The notes below the pieces were generated by a model. The model was not told where the DNA came from, did not search any database, and saw only the letters and a program-made list of their open reading frames with translations. A stretch of 42,953 bases of DNA, taken from positions 1-42,953 of the forward strand of contig JAMPFE010000020.1 in NCBI GenBank assembly GCA_023664705.1, read 5' to 3'. Position 1 is the first letter of the stretch; every line of letters starts with the position of its first letter. Positions 39,435 through 42,953 of the stretch are shown here, piece after piece. The DNA is from Lachnospiraceae bacterium. Lineage in GTDB: Bacteria > Bacillota > Clostridia > Oscillospirales > Ruminococcaceae. Position numbers and translations under genes: made by a program.

Positions 39435-40391
39435 ATGAACAAACTTGAAGGCGAGATTAACGGGCTGATTGAAAATATCTTGTCCGATTATGAAAAGGGC
39501 AGAGATATTGACAATGTAAATACGTTTGACCATCCTCAAAAAGAGGTAGTTATTGAGATTGTCGAAAAACTCAGAAACATTATCTTTCCGGGCTATTTCA
39601 AAAACAGAACCTACCGCGTCTACACGGTAAGAAATAACACGACAATGCTTTTGGAGGACGTGCTTTTTAACTTGATAAGGCAGATTTCGATAGTATTGAG
39701 GTATGTACCCGAGTATGAAGCCTCGGAGGAAGCGTCCATTTCAAAGAAAGCGGAGCAATTGGCGCTGGATTTTCTTAAAACAATACCCAAGATCCGCGAA
39801 TACGCGGATACCGACGTTCAAGCCGCGTTTAACGGCGATCCCGCGGCTTTCAATAAGGACGAGATAATCATTTCCTATCCGGGGCTGTTCGCGGTTTTGG
39901 TGAACAGGATCGCGCACGAGCTTTATCTTCTCGGAATCCCGCTTATTCCGCGGATCATGACGGAATACGCTCACAGCGAGACCGGCATTGACATTCACCC
40001 GGGCGCGACGATAGGGAAATACTTTTTTATCGATCACGAAACGGGGATCGTTATCGGTGAAACAACAATCATCGGCAATAATGTAAAAATCTATCAAGGG
40101 GTCACGCTGGGCGCATTGTCTACAAGGGGCGGACAGGCGTTAAAAAACAAGAAACGTCATCCCACTATTGAAGATAACGTAACGATTTATTCCGGAGCTT
40201 CCATTCTGGGCGGAGAGACCGTGGTCGGGAAGAACGTGGTCGTAGGCGGAAACGCTTTTATTACAAAATCCATTCCCGAGGGAGCAAAGGTCAGCATTAA
40301 AAATCAAGAACTCCGCTATAATTATGACGAGCAGCACCCCGTTCAGCGGGCAGAGCTTGAACAAGACGATAGCTGGTATTATATAATATAA
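39435..40391 (+). CDS. cysE: Serine O-acetyltransferase, long form (EpsC type)
   Basis: 318 aa; ATGGAGGT before the ATG. It makes O-acetylserine, the acceptor for cysteine synthesis. The N-terminal 170 residues are the extra helical domain of the long EpsC-type enzymes. The left-handed hexapeptide beta-helix follows from about 185 (DIHPGATIGKYFFIDHETG, VIGETTIIGNNVKIYQGVTLG), including catalytic DHETG and the RHPTIEDNV segment. No cysteine synthase gene is in the window, so a CysK is expected elsewhere. O-acetylserine could also be the effector of the LysR regulator. Confidence 0.92.
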   Translation: MNKLEGEINGLIENILSDYEKGRDIDNVNTFDHPQKEVVIEIVEKLRNIIFPGYFKNRTYRVYTVRNNTTMLLEDVLFNLIRQISIVLRYVPEYEASEEASISKKAEQLALDFLKTIPKIREYADTDVQAAFNGDPAAFNKDEIIISYPGLFAVLVNRIAHELYLLGIPLIPRIMTEYAHSETGIDIHPGATIGKYFFIDHETGIVIGETTIIGNNVKIYQGVTLGALSTRGGQALKNKKRHPTIEDNVTIYSGASILGGETVVGKNVVVGGNAFITKSIPEGAKVSIKNQELRYNYDEQHPVQRAELEQDDSWYYII

Positions 40392-40409
40392 ATTACGAGA
40401 GGAGATTTT

Positions 40410-40994
40410 ATGGGAAACGTACTTACAAGAGACGAGGCGTGGAATTTGCTGACAGAGTTTAACAAGGAGCCTTTTCATTTAAAACACGCGCTCACGGTCG
40501 AGGGTGTTATGCGATATTTCGCAAGGGAGCTTGGGTATTCCGATGAGGAGGAGCTTTGGGGCGTCGTCGGTCTTTTGCACGATTTGGATTTTGAACGATT
40601 TCCCGAGCAGCACTGTGTAAAAGAGCAGGAGATTATGCGTGAAAGAGGCGTCGACGAGAAAATCGTTCACGCGACGGCGAGTCACGGCTACGGGCTTACC
40701 GTCGATATAACGCCCGAACATGAAATGGAAAAGGTGTTGTATGCCGTTGACGAGTTGACGGGGCTTATCGGAGCTGTGGCTTTGATGCGTCCGTCGAAAA
40801 GCGTATCGGACCTTGAACTCAAATCGGTCAAGAAAAAATACAAGAACGCGAATTTTGCGGCGGGCTGCTCGAGAGAAGTTATCGAGCGAGGAGCGGCAAT
40901 GCTCGGTTGGGAATTGGATATGCTTATCGAGCGGACGATCCTCGCGATGCGGAGCTGTGAGAGCGTTTATGAGAATACTGCCGCATATGGATAA
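40410..40994 (+). CDS. HD-domain phosphohydrolase
   Basis: 194 aa; GAGAGGAG before the ATG. HD motif: His in PFHLKHALTVE (near 27), HD pair in GLLHDLDFERFP (near 56), and later His and Asp in ATASHGYG and AVDELTGL (near 92 and 112). The metal-binding set is complete. It is of the short single-domain type; the substrate is unknown, with nucleotides likely. Its end overlaps the start of the rhodanese-TtcA gene by 26 bases. Confidence 0.85.
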   Translation: MGNVLTRDEAWNLLTEFNKEPFHLKHALTVEGVMRYFARELGYSDEEELWGVVGLLHDLDFERFPEQHCVKEQEIMRERGVDEKIVHATASHGYGLTVDITPEHEMEKVLYAVDELTGLIGAVALMRPSKSVSDLELKSVKKKYKNANFAAGCSREVIERGAAMLGWELDMLIERTILAMRSCESVYENTAAYG

Positions 40995-42114
40995 CGAGAT
41001 AACCGTCAAAGAGCTGTCGGAAATGCCTGCGGAAAGCTATATGCTGATAGATATGCGCGACGAATACGCTTTCGGTTTCGGACATATCGACAACGCCGTA
41101 AATATCCCGAAAAAGGTGTTGGAGGAAAACCGCGCGGAGCTGCCGAGGGATAAAAAACTTGTCATATGCTGCAAAAGCGGACAGATAAGTTGCGAAACAA
41201 CGGAGCTGCTGTGCGCCGGCGGTTATGAAGCGTATAATCTTATCGGCGGATATTACGAATGGCTGCGGGAAAAACTCGAAAATTCTCAAACCGCCGAACG
41301 CATTGAAGGCAGTATACGCAAAAAATTTCACAAGATGGTTTTCAGTAAATTTACAAAGGCTATAAACGTATATCGGCTTGTTGAGCCCGAAGATAAAATT
41401 GCCGTGTGCATTTCGGGCGGCAAAGACTCAATGCTGATGGCAAAGCTGTTTCAAGAGCTGAAAAGGCACGGTAAATTCCCGTTTGAGCTTGTTTTCCTCG
41501 TAATGGATCCGGGTTACAGCCCCGAAAACCGCAGTATTATCGAGAAAAACGCAGCGGCGCTGTCCGTGCCGATAACGGTGTTTGAATCAAATATTTTTGA
41601 TTCCGTATATAATATTGAAAAATCCCCCTGTTATATCTGTGCAAGGATGAGACGGGGATATTTATACGCTAAGGCAAAAGAACTCGGCTGCAACAAAATC
41701 GCACTGGGTCACCATTTTGACGACGTTATTGAAACCATACTTATGGGAATGTTGTACGGCGGACAGGTGCAGACTATGATGCCAAGGCTTCGCAGTGCCA
41801 ATTTTGAAGGAATGGAGCTGATACGTCCGCTTTATCTTATACGCGAGGACGATATCAAGCGTTGGCGTGATTATAACGATCTGCATTTCATTCAATGCGC
41901 TTGTAAATTCACAGACACCTGTACGAGTTGTACACCCGCGAGCACGGGGTCAAAGCGGCAGGAAATAAAAAAGCTGATTGCCGAACTTAAAAAGACAAAT
42001 CCGCAGGTGGAAAACAATATTTTTCGAAGCGTCGAGAATGTCAATTTGAACACAATCATCGCTTATAAGGACGATGTCGGAGTTCATCATTTTCTTGATA
42101 ATTATCAATGTTGA
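40969..42114 (+). CDS. Rhodanese / TtcA-like ATP-pyrophosphatase fusion
   Basis: 381 aa from ATG 40969; ATG 40987 is an alternative, and the frame upstream to 40813 overlaps the HD gene and is not supported. A rhodanese domain occupies about residues 10-105 (DMRDEYAFGFGHIDNAVN) with active loop CCKSGQIS. A PP-loop ATPase of the TtcA class follows, with SGGKDSMLM near 148, CYICARMRRG, GHHFDDVIET, and CACKFTDTCTSC for the Fe-S cluster. TtcA installs 2-thiocytidine in tRNA using sulfur from a desulfurase; a fused rhodanese could deliver it directly. Alternatively it is a related enzyme with a non-tRNA substrate. Confidence 0.88.
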   Translation: MRILPHMDNEITVKELSEMPAESYMLIDMRDEYAFGFGHIDNAVNIPKKVLEENRAELPRDKKLVICCKSGQISCETTELLCAGGYEAYNLIGGYYEWLREKLENSQTAERIEGSIRKKFHKMVFSKFTKAINVYRLVEPEDKIAVCISGGKDSMLMAKLFQELKRHGKFPFELVFLVMDPGYSPENRSIIEKNAAALSVPITVFESNIFDSVYNIEKSPCYICARMRRGYLYAKAKELGCNKIALGHHFDDVIETILMGMLYGGQVQTMMPRLRSANFEGMELIRPLYLIREDDIKRWRDYNDLHFIQCACKFTDTCTSCTPASTGSKRQEIKKLIAELKKTNPQVENNIFRSVENVNLNTIIAYKDDVGVHHFLDNYQC

Positions 42115-42135
42115 TTTATATGATTTTACAAAATT

Positions 42136-42173
42136 AAATCCGGCAGCATTATTTTGATAATGCTGCCGGATTT
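42136..42173 (+). terminator. Terminator between convergent transcription units
   Basis: AAATCCGGCAGCATTAT (42136-42152) pairs perfectly over 17 bp with 42157-42173 around a TTTG loop. A/T-rich flanks on both sides let it serve both the TtcA-like gene and the conjugation gene. Confidence 0.85.
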
Positions 42174-42177
42174 AGTG

Positions 42178-42953
42178 TTATTTTGCTTTTGTTTTTGGCG
42201 GACGTTTCCTTTCGGAATATTCAATCGAGGTATCTTCAAAGTTGCTCGAAAACCCGATTGGAACAGCCTGTGGCGGAAACCTCTCCAACACAGCTCCCTC
42301 GACCTCGCGGCTATCGGCGTACTGCACCTTGCGTTCGGACTTTTCCTCAATCGAATATGCAACCTCGAACTGTATTCCCCACTTAAAAAACAGCTTGAGC
42401 CGTGTCCTCATTGGATGACATCCCGTTTTCATCACAATGAAGTGACCTTTGGGCATGGATTTCAGCTCGTCCACGGTCATCAGCGGACGTTCGATCATCT
42501 GTAATTGGCGGTTGTCGCCGTTGTTCCCCGATGAACGCGTCACCGTTCCGCTGAGAACCGTTTGCTTGCCAAGATTTTGCGACATAGCTTCGGCTGTTTT
42601 TGAGTTCGGCGCGAACGCTCCGAACAGCGTGCATTGGCAGTTGTCCACGATGATCTCCGCGCCCTCTTTGCCGTAGGTTTTCTCGAACTGTGCCAGCGAT
42701 TGGATTATTGCAACGATTGAAACCTTTCGGGAACGCGACGCGGAGAATATCATCTCCAAACCGTCAACTTTGGGCAGCGTTCCTATCTCGTCCATATAGA
42801 ACATCACACGCTTGTCAAGCTGACCGCCTTTCTCGTCAGCGACCGTTAAAATCTCACGGTAGAGCTGCTGAAAAATCAGCGAGATGAGGAAGTGTTTGGA
42901 TAACGATAGGTAAAGCTTTGAAATAATCTCTGCCTTTTCCCCCGCTCCACACC
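42178..42953 (-). CDS. VirD4/TraG-type conjugative coupling protein, partial
   Basis: The frame is open to the window edge, so only the C-terminal 258 residues are seen. The Walker B-type segment VMFYMDEIGTLPKVDGLEMI, SRSRKVSIVAIIQSLAQFE, and the later DNCQCTLFGAF stretch are typical of type IV coupling ATPases, which bring relaxase-bound DNA to the secretion channel. The protein ends in a charged tail (RKRPPKTKAK). Its gene converges on the sulfur cluster, so the sulfur genes adjoin or are carried by a conjugative element. Confidence 0.9.
   Translation of the reverse strand, partial: CGAGEKAEIISKLYLSLSKHFLISLIFQQLYREILTVADEKGGQLDKRVMFYMDEIGTLPKVDGLEMIFSASRSRKVSIVAIIQSLAQFEKTYGKEGAEIIVDNCQCTLFGAFAPNSKTAEAMSQNLGKQTVLSGTVTRSSGNNGDNRQLQMIERPLMTVDELKSMPKGHFIVMKTGCHPMRTRLKLFFKWGIQFEVAYSIEEKSERKVQYADSREVEGAVLERFPPQAVPIGFSSNFEDTSIEYSERKRPPKTKAK

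Noticed and set aside
1..42953. CRISPR array, tRNA or rRNA genes
   Set aside because: No regularly spaced repeats, cloverleaf-like sequence with the TTCGA arm, or rRNA-like stretches were seen on either strand.

Overview
The window looks like part of a chromosome or integrated mobile element of an anaerobic gut-type member of the Bacillota (class Clostridia, probably Oscillospirales). The reasons are strong AGGAGG-type ribosome binding sites, TTGACA/TATAAT promoters, stacked serine recombinases with a sigma-like protein and a SHOCT-like peptide, an XRE regulator, and a VirD4-type coupling protein at the right edge. No rRNA, tRNA or housekeeping marker is present, so the genus cannot be named.

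Region 1 (1-18,200, mostly + strand, A+T-richer). A lysogeny-like switch comes first: a broken small HTH gene and an XRE regulator with two promoters facing each other. An esterase, two unknown small genes and a hairpin-rich leader follow. Then comes a phage-tail-like block: a chaperone-like protein, a protein with a probable ATT start, a 2044-aa tape measure, a 1259-aa glycine-rich tail-tip-like protein, and a second glycine-rich protein interrupted by an in-frame TGA. It ends with a large serine recombinase (LSR) gene. Head, portal, terminase, tube and lysis genes are absent from the visible block.

Region 2 (18,214-21,850, - strand). A recombinase cassette reads sigma-like protein, hairpin-dense untranslated stretch, SHOCT-like peptide, full LSR, catalytic-domain-less recombinase and a third recombinase. 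The third has a frameshift and is cut off exactly where region 1 ends, so region 1 appears to have inserted into it.

Region 3 (22,273-42,114, G+C-richer) is devoted to sulfur. One minus-strand operon (26,190-22,615) encodes a cystine-type symporter and two membrane-anchored proteins, one carrying two thioredoxin-like modules. A twelve-gene minus-strand operon (35,421-26,419) encodes YezD, a JAMM protease, a MoaD-E1-rhodanese fusion, a family 2A encapsulin shell, its cysteine desulfurase cargo, MetY, a TusA-like protein, a thioredoxin, a ThiS-like carrier, a HesA/MoeB-type E1, a second JAMM protease and thioredoxin reductase. A LysR regulator lies divergent from a plus-strand operon: NifS, NifU, ECF S component, Rrf2 regulator, CysE, HD protein and a rhodanese-TtcA fusion. 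My reading is that cystine is imported and reduced, sulfur is mobilised by a desulfurase partly housed in a protein shell, loaded onto thiocarboxylate carriers, and passed to MetY to make homocysteine. The two minus-strand sulfur operons share a promoter and operator layout at matching spacing, which points to one LysR-type activator.

Region 4 (42,178-42,953). The window ends inside a conjugation coupling protein gene, so the sulfur block may be cargo of, or next to, an integrative conjugative element.

The features most likely to be new are (i) the encapsulin operon combined with two JAMM-processed sulfur-carrier/E1 modules, (ii) the headless tail block with its own LSR inserted into another recombinase gene, and (iii) the hairpin-dense stretch in the recombinase cassette.
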